DNA from: Mytilus trossulus
Taxonomy: Eukaryota; Mollusca; Bivalvia; Mytilida; Mytilidae
NCBI RefSeq assembly: GCF_036588685.1
Contig: NC_086384.1
Location: 8,632,195 to 8,696,194, forward strand
Length of the DNA stretch: 64,000 nucleotides
Direction of reading: 5' to 3'
Below are positions 23,901 to 32,339 of this stretch, piece after piece; position 1 is the first letter of the stretch, and each line of letters begins with the position of its first letter. The notes beneath the pieces are model-generated. The model saw nothing but the letters and a program-made list of their open reading frames with translations, was not told the origin of the DNA and searched no databases. A program made the position numbers and the translations under genes.

Positions 23901-26587
23901 GATTGACAATTTAGTAGTTGTACTGCTAACTTGTTCAATTCCTCTTCAGTAAGCTCCCCACACCTTTTCTTTAGACTAAATACAACCTATAAATAAAAGA
24001 TAAAATGTACATGTAGATCTTGAATTCAAAATTGCCAAGTTGTAAGTTCAAAATGTACACATGGTGTAGGCACACAAATATTTTATATATGCATGATATG
24101 TATTTGTTATCACTCTTGTAAAGAGATTCAATTTGAAATTGTTGTACTCATGTTATTTTGCATTAAATTTGATGTTCTATGTAATTCTAAGATAATGTGT
24201 TTGAAATAATAATAATAAAAAAATTCATACACTGAATGATACCAGACTTCCTTCCCTTCTCAAAGGTAATGCCTGTCTCATATTATGGGGACAAAGATCC
24301 CAATTATCATGATTATGGCAGAAAAAAGAAAAAAAAATCATTCTACAAACATGACTAATCATTGCTAATGAACCCATAATCGTTAACTTTTTTTTCAGAC
24401 TTTTTTAATCCCTGCATTTGCGAAAAAATCGACTTCCTTTTCTGGTCTTGTTTGCATATATTTTTATCAGTGTCGTAAAATAAAGCATTCATTTTTAATA
24501 ATTGTTTGATATGAAAATCATTGCCTGATGAGAGAGTTTCTTTGTTTACATTCAACAATGTTAAATATGACGTCATTACTTAAATAATGTCACAACTAAA
24601 TCCCTAACAGAACCAAAATCAGAAACATTACAGTATTTCCATTTATTTTATCATTGTTTATTAGAGTGGGGCGCCCATATTCGCCAGGGACACAACTTTG
24701 CCGTTTTATGATTTTGAGGTGTAAAAACTTCAAAGGATGATTAAAATGGAAGACATATACCGATAAATTATATTATATAACAAATGTGATTATTTTTTAA
24801 AACTGAGACAAAATTGCGGCACATACTGAAAAGGACTGAAATACGGACAGCGATTTTCGGCCAATATCCTGAAGAAAAAACACGAAATTCAAAGAAGTAT
24901 TTCTAAGTAATTCTTTGATTGAATGCCCTAAATTTCAGTTCTTATAACACCTTTGAAATGTCTGCTATTCATCTATAATGAATTTGATTTGATCAATGTT
25001 GTTTAAAGATGCAGTTTTTTGGTTTAAAACGGCGAATATGTGTCCCCCATTGACAAAAAATCAGGAAATTTCATACGCCCTTTAATCTAACTTTTTAGAT
25101 GATAATATTCAATCAAACACGTTTTCAAGCCTAAGAATATTTTGCATTTGAAGTTATCTTCATATAGAAATATCAGAATACTTCAAAAACATTTAGACCT
25201 GAAAATATAAACTGTAGAAAACATGAAAAGATGTTGCGAAAATGAGCACCCCACTCTAACATGTTTGAATAAAAAAACAAACCAATCATAGACATGATAG
25301 ACATGATAGACATGGTCCCCATTTACATTTAATGCCTGCCCCATATTATTTTATCCTTTGAGAAGGGGAATTTGTTTTGATAGCATTGGATATTAAATAT
25401 TCTAACATGACGTCCTTCAAACGCTTTGGGTACACACCCGTGGTAAAATATGAATATATTAGTTGTGCTGTTCCGATTGTAGTTTGTACTCCCACGTGAT
25501 ATGATTGTTTATGAATGGAGTACACGACGTCATAGAATGATAACATAATAATTTAAGTATTTTACGGGAAAATACACGCTTCTGATACCGAAAATCATTA
25601 CAAGCATGATAAGAAGAAAACGTAACCAAACGATGCTAAAATGTGGTATAAGCCCTTTTTTATATACATAGAAGATATATAAGTAGATTCTCATTAAAAT
25701 TCATCCAAATCTATCTAAATATGTTATTGTAAATAGTTTTAGCATGTCACTTATTCTGTTTGCTCCGTTCTTTACCGCCAATCTAAAAGTGCGTTAATTT
25801 ATGGGAACAGCAAATATTTGCCTCCACCTAGAGCGCTTGGATCCAAAAGAATTGCTGTAATCGTCTTATTAGAATCGAAATAATTCATGGGGGCTTGAAT
25901 ATATCTAGATTTTACCACGGGTTGTCCCTTTATGCCGATATTTTACCCCTCGCTATCGCTCAGGGTAAAATATTTGTCATAAAGGGCCAACCCATGGTAA
26001 AATCACAATATATTCAAGCCCCCATAAATTATTTCTTAATTATACTCATGTATAATTACACCTTATCGCTATTTGTCCAACATTACTGGATATCACACAA
26101 GTTCCCGTAAAATAAAACAAAATATCTGACGCCACAATGGAAAATTGATTGTTGTATGCATCAAAAGGTCAAGCGGCCGAGTAGGCTTATAACGATAAGG
26201 TGATTGAAGGTGTATAAAGTAAGTTCTCAAGTTATGGAACTTGTTTTATGCTAAAAAGTTCTTTGGAACAACTATTATGGGGGGACTTAATTATATTCTG
26301 TGACTATCAGTATGTATAAGTATAAACAGGAATATATATATACTGTTCACATGTATAATTACTATATGATAACAAGAATCCAAAGGGGACATCTCGTTCA
26401 GTTCACTGGCAAACTTCAGAAACTTTTTGTCTGTTGAAACCACTTCAAATTTCACATTTTTAGAAAATGATTTATCTATATCTGTGTCGGGGCCAAAAAG
26501 CCATCCTTTTATAGAGTCTAGGACCAAACTGTCAGTGTGGGTAAAGCAAACTATCAATATGAAAAAAGAATAACAAATGCGCTGCAT
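2823..26587 (-). CDS. bmb: Brambleberry/KAR5/GEX1-like karyogamy protein, 11 exons, 591 aa
   Basis: Eleven exons with GT-AG borders join in one open frame: 26363-26587, 23858-23986, 22246-22431, 18605-18827, 17982-18098, 17467-17646, 14345-14551, 12934-13080, 9871-9965, 3916-4058 and 2823-2946 (1,776 nt with stop). Residues 1-20 are a signal peptide. Residues 45-180 hold six cysteines (72, 84, 102, 114, 123, 146) and blocks such as TWNAYQIVGNRARAMCYATQ, which match from memory the cysteine-rich luminal domain of Brambleberry/KAR5/GEX1. Residues about 181-350 are helical and glutamine/lysine-rich (coiled coil). About 360-381 and 386-400 are membrane spans. The tail (470-550) is Ser/Thr-rich and ends in a C-x9-C-x10-C-x2-H cluster (563, 573, 584, 587). 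In fish and plants this family sits in the nuclear envelope and is needed for nuclear or pronuclear fusion. The family call rests on remembered motifs, but the frame agreement over 11 exons makes the model strong. Confidence 0.88.
3485..3785 (+). repeat. mussel dispersed repeat A (full-length copy)
   Basis: Runs from CTGTCCCAAGTCAGGAGCC through TTTTCTCGTTTGAATTGTTT to ATACCACATCTTCTTTTTTA. The same module recurs at 13925 and 50345, in part at 17130, and inverted at 62336. The left end is the reverse complement of the interior of repeat B, so A and B appear to belong to one composite family. Confidence 0.8.
3916..4058 (-). CDS. bmb: bmb-like exon 10
   Basis: 143 nt, from phase 0 to phase 2, acceptor TTTTAG and donor GTAGTC. 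Encodes a Ser/Thr/Pro-rich tail (PVFSRTSTPQPSTS). Open in only this frame on the minus strand and consistent with the phases of exons 9 and 11. Confidence 0.75.
4081..6809. mobile_element. dispersed repeat with TTTATACGACCGCA ends, split by a nested element
   Basis: Left part 4081-4490 and right part 5767-6809. TTTATACGACCGCA at 4103-4116 is the reverse complement of TGCGGTCGTATAAA near 6796-6809. The right part contains three or four diverged tandem units of about 135 bp (GGACCCTTTGGACC, CCAATTTGAAAAC). From memory this is a very common mussel repeat. No transposase is seen. Confidence 0.75.
4491..5766. mobile_element. nested repeat element with two ~500-bp direct repeats
   Basis: Begins AGAGGCTCCAAAGAGCCTG...CGCTCACC and ends GGGCCAGGTGAGCT, so the ends are short inverted repeats. 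Inside, 4690-5190 and 5200-5700 are diverged direct copies (GGGCAATAACTCCT, GTTTATCTCTATCTAT, GGCGGCCATCTTGG). The two short minus-strand frames here are homologous by-products of that duplication. Confidence 0.75.
7541..9711. repeat. tandem ~150-bp units (GAAAATGAGGTCAAGG family)
   Basis: Units with ACCATGAAAATGAGGTCAAG recur at about 7677, 7826, 7971, 9188, 9337 and 9490. The series is interrupted by a second element at about 8088-9150. The outer copy ends GTTGCAGGCTCGACAAAAAT. Short open frames here come from the repeats. Confidence 0.8.
8088..9150. mobile_element. nested element with ~190-bp tandem units
   Basis: Starts GGGTTCCGCGGAACCC and ends with CGACGACGACGG...AAGGCTCGACAAAA. Inside are about five diverged units marked by CTTCTGGATACTATCT and CTGTCCAAGTTTGGTA (8208, 8372, 8562, 8752, 8946). 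It sits within the GAAAATGAGGTCAAGG tandem series, which resumes on the far side. Confidence 0.75.
9871..9965 (-). CDS. bmb: bmb-like exon 9
   Basis: 95 nt, from phase 1 to phase 0, acceptor TTTACAG and donor GTGAGA. Encodes a Ser/Thr/Asn-rich low-conservation tail (NESGIGNDTSIRT). The end of the TTAA-type element at 9850 is 20 bases into the following intron. Confidence 0.75.
10430..11749. mobile_element. hAT-type MITE, 1,320 bp, with perfect 8-bp target duplication
   Basis: The target duplication ATCACTAG is exact at 10422-10429 and 11750-11757. The ends read CAGACTTGGGG and, on the other strand, CAGAGATGGG, the short CAG-type termini of hAT elements. Subterminal regions are dense in TAATTG/TAATCA motifs. 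A 39-bp near-perfect palindrome lies at 11023-11061. No transposase frame is seen. Confidence 0.88.
12250..12785 (+). pseudogene. 3' end of a LINE (C-terminal CCHC-like part of reverse transcriptase)
   Basis: A plus-strand frame from about 12255 to the TAA at 12564-12566 encodes LTKLRSGTLRLN, then GRYLMTQRENRICMCC and EDEYHFVLSCPAYRSVR, the cysteine/histidine C-terminal module of non-LTR reverse transcriptases. The 5' part is missing. The tail ends in (ATTC)n near 12768. It is a dead 5'-truncated insertion in an intron. Confidence 0.8.
12934..13080 (-). CDS. bmb: bmb-like exon 8
   Basis: 147 nt, phase 1 at both ends, acceptor TTACAG and donor GTGAGT. Begins ANGLYYIWKSKG, continuing the membrane-proximal region of exon 7. 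The intron just upstream carries 63-bp tandem units and the 548-bp hairpin-led element. Confidence 0.82.
13101..13840. repeat. 63-bp tandem units next to exon 8, interrupted by an element
   Basis: Three units starting GTTACTCACTCTTTAGGAAA lie at 13101, 13715 and 13778. The first is separated from the second by the 548-bp hairpin-led element, which entered a TTA inside the unit. Confidence 0.85.
13161..13708. mobile_element. hairpin-led miniature element, copy 1 (548 bp, TTA target duplication)
   Basis: TTA flanks both ends (13158-13160, 13709-13711). Positions 13162-13326 form a near-perfect hairpin of about 72-bp arms with loop 13233-13255 (CTGGCGACGCG-T-AGCGGAGACAG). After the hairpin comes ATTCTAATGCATT, the complement of the right end AATTGCATTAGAA. 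A CRE-like TGACGTCA is at 13452-13459 and AAAATGGCGG near 13610. The same layout is found at 35994-36539. Confidence 0.88.
13925..14012 (+). repeat. mussel dispersed repeat A, 3' fragment
   Basis: Matches the end of the copy at 3485-3785: GTTAATGTTTGTGTCAT, GGATAGTTGTCTCATTGGCA, ATACCACATCTTC and a T-rich tail. Confidence 0.8.
14345..14551 (-). CDS. bmb: bmb-like exon 7 (membrane spans)
   Basis: 207 nt, phase 1 at both ends, acceptor TTCCAG and donor GTAAGG. Two hydrophobic segments (HVVFLMLIMFLTAYL and VLILIITFVNSAI) are separated by a short QVPPMSR turn, the paired membrane spans expected of KAR5/Brambleberry proteins. Confidence 0.85.
14975..16431. mobile_element. element with ATACCCCCGC inverted ends holding a tandem array
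   Basis: ATACCCCCGC at 15008-15017 is the reverse complement of GCGGGGGTAT at 16422-16431; the common core of this bivalve repeat also begins GCGAGCTACTGCTCACTGA. The interior is the 325-bp tandem array. It lies in the intron between exons 6 and 7 of the bmb-like gene. Confidence 0.75.
15030..16335. repeat. 325-bp higher-order tandem array (two ~162-bp subunits)
   Basis: The block CAAGTGTTCGGTAAACAGGA recurs about every 162-163 bp (near 15050, 15221, 15377, 15546, 15702, 15870, 16027, 16196). Two subunit types alternate, one preceded by AATAAATAGTGTAAAAATAT and the other by TTGGCTATCATGTGTAAAAT, giving a period of 325 bp. The 200-residue minus-strand open frames (MMRFQIHHSTTSCLPNTC...) are translations of the array, not genes. 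Confidence 0.9.
17130..17275 (+). repeat. diverged fragment of mussel repeat A
   Basis: Contains TTTTTTAACATAAATCAGA, CTTTCTTGTTTGAATTATTT and GCTGACTATGCGGTGTGG, matching the middle of repeat A at 3590-3690. Confidence 0.65.
17467..17646 (-). CDS. bmb: bmb-like exon 6 (coiled-coil, end of luminal region)
   Basis: 180 nt, phase 1 at both ends, acceptor TTTCAG and strong donor GTAAGT. It encodes a helical segment ending in KKISWFSHLLGTT, just before the membrane-spanning exon. Confidence 0.83.
17982..18098 (-). CDS. bmb: bmb-like exon 5 (coiled-coil region)
   Basis: 117 nt, phase 1 at both ends, acceptor TTCAG and strong donor GTAAGA. Translates to helical, Gln/Lys-rich sequence (EQKSNHEIIIQDLMSIQ). 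Phases agree with the exons on both sides. Confidence 0.82.
18605..18827 (-). CDS. bmb: bmb-like exon 4 (coiled-coil region)
   Basis: Codons 181-254 plus one base; acceptor ATAG, donor GTTATT. Rich in Gln, Lys and Glu with heptad-like hydrophobic spacing, as in the central helical region of KAR5-type proteins. The first ATG inside the exon is not the gene start: the frame runs back to the acceptor. Confidence 0.82.
18870..21420. other. large part of intron 3, no gene seen
   Basis: AT-rich intron. Only weak structure: a diverged direct repeat (AAATGCCGTA...GAATGGTGAATAA...TTTTCCTTTTTACTTG at 20640-20740 and 20945-21035). No open frame on either strand has coding character. Confidence 0.6.
21438..21530. 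repeat. 40-bp tandem repeat with internal dyads
   Basis: TTTTGGGAGAGATTACTCCC followed by AAATTCCTCCCAACA is repeated twice in a row. GGGAG and CTCCC parts pair with each other, so the block can fold. The overlapping frames on both strands reflect this symmetry. Confidence 0.8.
22246..22431 (-). CDS. bmb: bmb-like exon 3
   Basis: Codons 119-180, phase 0 at both ends, acceptor CTAG, donor GTCTGA (weak). It encodes the best conserved part (DCTREMDGPTWNAY, NRARAMCYATQQEQFRRMTE). A degenerate partial copy of this exon with its acceptor lies just upstream in the intron at about 22465-22562. Confidence 0.88.
22463..22562 (-). pseudogene. partial duplicate of bmb-like exon 3 with its acceptor
   Basis: A diverged tandem copy (offset about 116 bp) of the 5' half of exon 3 and its splice acceptor lies in intron 2. 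It has a 9-bp in-frame insertion (a local TGTACA duplication) and stops resembling the exon after the NRARAM codons. A GTAACA inside it could act as a donor, but the resulting 70-nt exon would break the frame. Confidence 0.8.
22767..23020 (-). mobile_element. tRNA-derived SINE (minus strand)
   Basis: On the minus strand the head resembles a serine-type tRNA (CTAAGTAGTTACAACTGTAA) with a B-box-like GTTCAAACC at 22949-22957. The body contains AAAACTGGCCGCCATGAAAT, a block I recall from widespread mollusc SINEs, and the 3' tail is (AAATC)n-like at 22767-22791. It lies in intron 2 of the bmb-like gene. Confidence 0.75.
23049..23844. mobile_element. TTAA-type (piggyBac-like) MITE, about 790 bp
   Basis: TTAA at 23049-23052 and 23841-23844 bracket CCCTTTCAATGC and, inverted, CCCTTTCAACGC. 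A CCC start next to TTAA is the piggyBac signature. Open frames inside on both strands do not resemble a transposase. On the minus strand the element begins 13 bases after the exon 2 donor. Confidence 0.82.
23858..23986 (-). CDS. bmb: bmb-like exon 2
   Basis: Codons 76-118, phase 0 at both ends, acceptor TATAG and donor GTAAGA. It carries the block LLNCQSQAEGRPVFKC, a hallmark of the Brambleberry luminal domain. A TTAA-type miniature transposon starts only 13 bases into the following intron. Confidence 0.87.
24662..25258. mobile_element. mariner-like MITE with TA ends
   Basis: The left end TAGAGTGGGGCGCCCATA and the right end on the other strand TAGAGTGGGGTGCTCATT agree at nearly all positions and continue to TTCGC. 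Both are bordered by TA. No transposase frame. Located in intron 1 of the bmb-like gene. Confidence 0.8.
25876..26035. mobile_element. fold-back palindrome, ~74-bp arms
   Basis: The left arm starts GAAATAATTCATGGGGGCTT and is complemented by AAGCCCCCATAAATTATTTC at the right; the interior arms (GGTAAAAT, CCCTTTATG) also pair. The loop near 25950-25962 reads CTCGCTATCGCTC. Located in intron 1. Confidence 0.85.
26363..26587 (-). CDS. bmb: bmb-like exon 1 (signal peptide, start of luminal domain)
   Basis: Codons 1-75. The ATG at 26585-26587 is followed by a hydrophobic stretch (SFFILIVCF) typical of a signal peptide. The exon ends in phase 0 before a GTAATT donor, right after the cysteine of SPLDSCYHI. 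The next exon starts with VVFSLKKRC, the usual continuation of this family. Confidence 0.85.
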
Positions 26588-26817
26588 TTCAACAAATTAA
26601 CAACAGGAAGTGGATATTAATATTTTGAATGCCCCTCGCTGAATTTTTTAGTCTATTTTGATTGGTTATTATTTTTTGGTCTCACTAATTAGAGACAAGA
26701 AGCATTTGAGCGACAAGAAATGTCAAGAACTTATTCCAAATAAATATTAAAAGATTATGCAAGAGAACACAGTTTTAGCTACAAGAATTTGGGTTACAAA
26801 CTTAAACTATCAAATAC

Positions 26818-29373
26818 ATGCCAGACATAAAATGGGAAATAGACGAAGATAACAACTTTCAAATAAAGAAACAAAACAACTATAGTATGGAAACCAATAA
26901 CAAGTTTATAGAAACACTTGAAGAAAACTGTCTAACACAAATAGTAAAAGAACCAACACGTCAAGATAACATATTAGACCTTGTACTAACAACAAATCCA
27001 ACAAGCATTGAAAATATATCAGTCCAAGATGGAATGAGTGACCATAGCATAATCATCACTGACATAAATCTAAAAGCAAAAACAACTTGAAAAAGCAAGT
27101 ACCAAGGAAAGTATATATTTATAAAAAGGGAAACATGAACGGAATAAATGAACAACTAGATAAAGAGCTGAATAATTTTATACAAAAAGCAAATACAAGT
27201 ACCATGATTCAAGAATGCTGGAATGAGTTTAAAGTTATATTGTCCCAGGCTATAATATCAAATATCCCAACTAAAATACTGTCAACCAGATGGAATGTAC
27301 CTTGGATCAATCGAGAGATCAAAACAATGATCAGAAAAAAACAAAGGGTTTACAACAAGGCAAAACGTACCAATAATGAAAAACACTGGGAAGAATTTAA
27401 GCTCCTAAGAAAAACAGTAAAAACTAAATTAGAAGAAGCACATCAAAACTACATATCTAAACTCTTGGAAGTAGACGAAGAGGGTGAGAGAAAAACACCT
27501 GTAGTTGGAAAAACGTTTTGGCAATATGTTAAATCAAAGAAAAGAGACTCATGTGGAGTAGCACCACTTATTTCAAACGGAAAACTTATGGAAGACAGCA
27601 AAGGGAAAGCAGAAGCACTTAACCATCAATTTGTATCTGTTTTTACTGATGAAAATACATCAAGTCAACCAAAATTAAATGGCAGCCCATCGCCTGATAT
27701 AAACCATCTAGAGATAACAGTAGAAAGAGTAAGAAAGCTACTTAGTAATGTCAATCCGAAAAAAGCAAATGGACCAGATAACATACCGAACAGAGTCCTA
27801 AAGGAATGTGCTACAAGTATCTCACCATACATAACAACATTATTCCAGAAAACATATGATGAAGGGGCTGTCCCAAACGATTGGATTACAGCTATCATCA
27901 CAGCATGCACTTTTTAAAAAGGGAGACAAAAGCTTGCCAGTAAATTATAGACCTGTTTCATTGACGTCAGTTACATGCAAAATCATGGAACACATCATTT
28001 TCAAACACATAATGCAACATCTTGAAAAATATGACATATTAGTCGATTACCAACACGGCTTCAGACAGAAAAGATCATGCGAATCTCAATTAGTAACAAC
28101 AATTGAAGATATCGCAAAACATCTAGATAAAAAAGAGCAAGTGGATATGCTAATATTAGATTTCAGCAAAGCATTTGATGTAGTGCCTCACATACGGCTT
28201 CTGCGGAAGCTAGAGCACTATGGAATAAATGGCAAAATAACAGAGTGGGTAAAGGCCTGGCTCACACAACGACAGCAGTGTGTAGCAGTTGAAGGCGAAA
28301 CATCTACAAATGCCTTTGTTAAATCAGGAGTACCCCAAGGTACAGTTTTAGGTCCATTGATGTTTCTTTTGTACATCAATATTAATGATATTGGAGATGA
28401 CATCAAGTCAAAGTTGCGTCTCTTTGCAGATGACAGCCTATTATACCTAGCAATAGACTGCAAAGATGACTGTAACCAACTACAAAAAGATCTAGATAAA
28501 TTGATTGACTGGGCATCTAAATGGCAGATGAAATAATTTAATGCTTCAAAATGTCATGTTCTACGAATAACCAACAAGAAAAAAACTGTATTACATGACT
28601 ATCATATGCATGGCCAAGTTTTAGAAAATGTAAGCCAAAACCCATATTTAGGAGTTCAGTTTACTAACAATCTGAAATGGGATATACACATCAATAACAT
28701 CACGGCAAAAGCAAATAAATCTTATGCTTTCTGAGGAGAAACATCAGCAAATTCCCAGAAGAAATTAAGAAAAGAGCATATCAAGCCATTGTCAAACCAA
28801 ACGTTGAATATGCAAGTAGTGCATGGGATCCATATCAAGAAAACCACATCAAACAGATAGAAATGGTGCAAAGAAGATCAGCACGTTTCATCAAACATCA
28901 ATACAGCAGAGAACCTGGAACAGTTACTAGTCTACTGAACGAGCTAAAACTACCATCATTAGAAATAAGACGGAAAATAAAAAGGCTTTGCTTGTTTCAC
29001 AAAGCTTTACATAGAAAGATAGCCATAAATATTCCAAATTATGTAGAACAACAAGGCAGGACAACACGGCAATACCACCGAAGCAAATTTAGAAACCTTC
29101 AAACTTCAACAAACACCTACAAATACAGCTTCTTTCCACGTACCACCAAAGACTGGAATACTCTACCAATAAGACTGTTAAATATAGAAGATGCAGAGGC
29201 ATTTAAGAACAGCCTCACATCTTATTTAACAGAGTAGTCACGCAACAAACATTTGATTTTAATTTCACATGTAAATATGTTTTTAATGAGCACCATATTG
29301 AATGACCAAATTAGTACTTGCGTGATGGGTCTTAGACCCTTTGCATTTCAACGATATAGATGTAGATGTAGAT
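26818..29373 (+). pseudogene. non-LTR retrotransposon (LINE), 5'-truncated and frameshifted
   Basis: Three consecutive frames give the C-terminal end of an apurinic-type endonuclease (TRQDNILDLVLT, then GMSDHSII, 26818-27090), the reverse transcriptase fingers and palm (27087-27917, then 27856-28536, with YRPVSLTS, DFSKAFDVV, SGVPQGTVLGP and FADD at 28423-28434), and the C-terminal part (28863-29237). Breaks: TGA at 27088-27090, a shift at the T/A run near 27910, TAA at 28534-28536, further breaks before 28863. The 3' end is a GATGTA microsatellite at about 29355-29373. The CR1/jockey-like group is likely. It lies just upstream of the bmb-like gene and cannot be active. Confidence 0.9.
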
Positions 29374-29374
29374 A

Positions 29375-29700
29375 AGAGGAGAACTACGAAACAGCAGAAA
29401 CACCAACTTTGAATGCAAAACACACAGACCCGAACTATAATATAACAATGGCCCTTTTCCTGACTTGATTGGTACAGGACATTTTAAGAAAAAATGGTGG
29501 GTTGAACCTGGTTTTGTGGCTTGCCAAAACTCCCGCTGTTATGGCAATGTCAAATACAACATGTAAATGTCAACCTTACATGACAGGACTACAATACAAA
29601 TAAATGGAAGAACATACAGGACAGAGAAACACACAAATAAACAATACAACAGAACATTACGACAAGCTAATAGTTATTAACGATACCAGGCTTATAATTT
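29375..29700. repeat. mussel dispersed repeat C/D fragments
   Basis: Contains AAGAGGAGAACTACGA, shared with 30330 and 47190, and a stretch GTACAGGACATTTTAAGAA then GGTGGGTTGAACCTGG, shared with 36980-37020. No gene seen. Confidence 0.65.
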
Positions 29701-30214
29701 AATACTGACGTCAGACGCGTTTTTCGTCTACAGCCAGACTCTTCAGTGCTCGGACGCTTAGGTCAACATAGCAAAGAAAGTCAAACAAACATGGAAGCAT
29801 TGATGACCAAAAATTCCAAAAAGTAGGGTCAAATACGGTTAAGGTTATCTGCCTGGGATAAGAAAAGCCTTAGTATTTAGAATAATTCATACTTTAGCAA
29901 ACAGTAAATTTATATAATGACTATTTAATAGATATATTCATGTTAACACCGAAGTGGTGACGTATTACAGAATAAAAAGGAATACGTAAAACAACCTTAA
30001 AAAAATCCCTCAAAATAGGATAAAGTTCCAGATAAGTTTTGTAATACTGATATTACAATACTTATTAATATAAAAATGTGGTAGCAACAGATAATTGTAT
30101 TGTCTATAGCTATGTCGGTATTTCTTCTAAATCAAACTGCAAAACAAATACATCGTGTTAATTTAGTTTACCCAAACTAAAATCTTATAAATGAACTAGG
30201 TGATTTATTATCTT

Positions 30215-30560
30215 TACTCTAAATAAAGGCAACAGTAGTATACCGCTGTTCAAAACTCATAAATCCATGGACAAAAAACAAAATCGGGGCAACAAACCAA
30301 AACCGAGGGAAACGCATTAAATATAAGAGGAGAACAACGACACAACACCGAAACGGACCAAGCAACAGACAATACACCGCGAGAATAACAAATATAACAT
30401 CAAAACCAAATACATGAATATGGGGTAACACACGAATAGAAAGGGAAAAATAAGATTTACAACTACAAACGATAAGACAGTTGACAATATCCGACGAGAA
30501 TATCAAATATAACATCAACACTAAATACATGAATTTTGGATAGGATAATACCATGGCACG
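30215..30560. repeat. mussel dispersed repeat C
   Basis: Starts AATAAAGGCAACAGTAGTAT then ACCGCTGTTCAAAAC, with a second copy at 47140. Two partly tandem blocks (ATAACATCAAAACC.AATACATGAATAT) explain the minus-strand open frame here. Confidence 0.7.
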
Positions 30561-30689
30561 TCTTAAAGCAATGTAATTAACAGCTGTAAAACAGTCACAA
30601 TCGGGAATTAGTCACGTTTGGACAAAATGGCAAACTACAATCTAAGCCGTGACGTAGTAAACATGTTCTTAGTTAGTTTGGACAAAGAC

Positions 30690-31140
30690 ACATCGTATGG
30701 ATCAACCAATTCGTGATGGTGTTCATAAAATTTACGGAGTGTCATTTTTATCTGCCCTCCTGTCAAACAGAGTCAACAAAGATTTGTTTGAGCATCTATA
30801 ATTAATTGGCTTCTGCGTAAAGTTAAGTAAGAGTATGTGGTATTCTCACTGATTGTGTTTTGTCCTTATTGGTTGATGTAATAAATCTCTATAGTCATCA
30901 GTATTTAAGGTTCCAATTTCATAAAAGAAAATGCGCATTTCGATATTGATATACACATAAAGACATGCGGTATAGGAACGTACAGTAAAAAAAGATGCAT
31001 TCAAAATGATCGTTTTGTAAGCCTGGTAAAATGTATAAAGTAAATAACAAAAATATCACTTTCCGAGAAAAAATTAAAACGGAAAGTCCCTTATCAATTG
31101 TAAAAAAGATCAAACACATCAAACGAAGGAAAACAACTGT
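30690..31140 (-). pseudogene. Penelope-like retroelement remnant
   Basis: The stretch AACCAATTCGTGATGGTGTT followed by CATAAAATTTACGGAG matches the 3' coding end of the reverse transcriptase at 44023 and the remnant at 37885. It is followed by sequence shared with 38100-38260. No open frame survives. Confidence 0.55.
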
Positions 31141-31224
31141 TCATGGCTAGCTTTTGTTTGATATATTAAAACGTCTAAGCGACTAAAGCTTTGATTCCAA
31201 TTTGGCTGCATGACTGTTTATCAC

Positions 31225-31880
31225 TCATTTAATAAAATTGAGAATAGAAATGTGGAATGTGTCAAAGCGACAACAATCCAACCATAGAGCAGACAACAGC
31301 CGAAGGCCACCAATGGGTCTTCAATGTAGCGGGAAACTCCCGCACCCGGAGGCGTCCTTCAGCTGGCCCCTAAACAAATATGCATACTAGTTCAGTGATA
31401 ATGGACGTCATACTAAACTCCGAATTATACACCAGAAACTAAAATTAAAAATCATACAAGACTAACAAAGGCCAGAGGCCCCTGTCTTGGGACAGGCGCG
31501 AAATTGCGGCGGGTTTAAACATGGTTTTTTATATCTCACCCCCTTATACCTCTAGCCAAGAAGAAACGCACAACAATACGAACAGTAAAACTCAGTTCAA
31601 GAGAAGTCCGAGTCCGATGTCAGAATATGAAACCAAAGAAAATAAACAAATGGACAGACAATAATACATAAATAACAACAGACTACTAGCAGTTACTGAC
31701 ATGCCAGCTCCAGACCTCAGTTACACTGATTGAAAGATTATGTCTTCATCATATGAATATCAGGCACAATTCCTCCTGTAAGGGGTGTCTTATAATACCA
31801 TCATGATATAAATAAGAAGAACATAACCCGTGTCATGCCAACAACTGGTTTTAGAATAATGTGTTTACTTCCGATGCAAA
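31225..31880 (+). repeat. mussel dispersed repeat B, long copy
   Basis: Runs from the GAGAATAGAAATGTGGAATG start through CCCGCACCCGGAGGCGTCCT, CAGCTGGCCCCTAAACAAAT, GACTTGGGACAGG-like sequence and ACTGACATGCCAGCTCCAGA to ATGCCAACAACTGGTTTT. The same blocks in the same order occur at 48985 and 55402. Confidence 0.85.
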
Positions 31881-32339
31881 GACCCTTTAACTGTATCAAT
31901 ATTAAAGCCAAAATATGCAATCTTTAATGACCTGACAACAGTATCGTAACTATATCCCTTCTTGATAAGTTTGTTTAAATGTTTTGTTAGCTTTTGAGGT
32001 GAATATTGATATTTTTGTGGTTTGTAAAGAATATTTCCATAAAAAAATGGGATGTGAAATACCTGAACGTATAAGATGTCTGCATGTTGAGATATTTTGT
32101 ACGAATTATTTCCTTGTACTGATGATAAAATTTAGTAAATGTCTTGACTAATTTGTGATATCGAAAACCCTAGTGTAATAATTTTTCCGTAATACATAAA
32201 TTTCTCTTGCAAAAATCTAATACGTTGTTACATACACGAGCGAATCGCACAAGTTGAAAAATATAAACACCATAATATGGTGACAAGGGAACGTCACCAT
32301 CTACAAATGGATAATTAACGATATAAAATGAAAAATAAC

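Noticed and set aside
23442..23938. Overlapping open frames of 154 (plus) and 119 (minus) codons
   Set aside because: Both lie mainly in the TTAA-type MITE; the minus frame runs into bmb-like exon 2 only by chance continuation past its donor.
26818..29237. Host genes in the frames between 26.8 and 29.2 kb
   Set aside because: Endonuclease and reverse transcriptase motifs identify a LINE; frames are broken by shifts and stops.
30219..30554. 111-codon hydrophobic minus-strand frame resembling a membrane protein
   Set aside because: Falls in dispersed repeat C with internal duplication; no exon signals.
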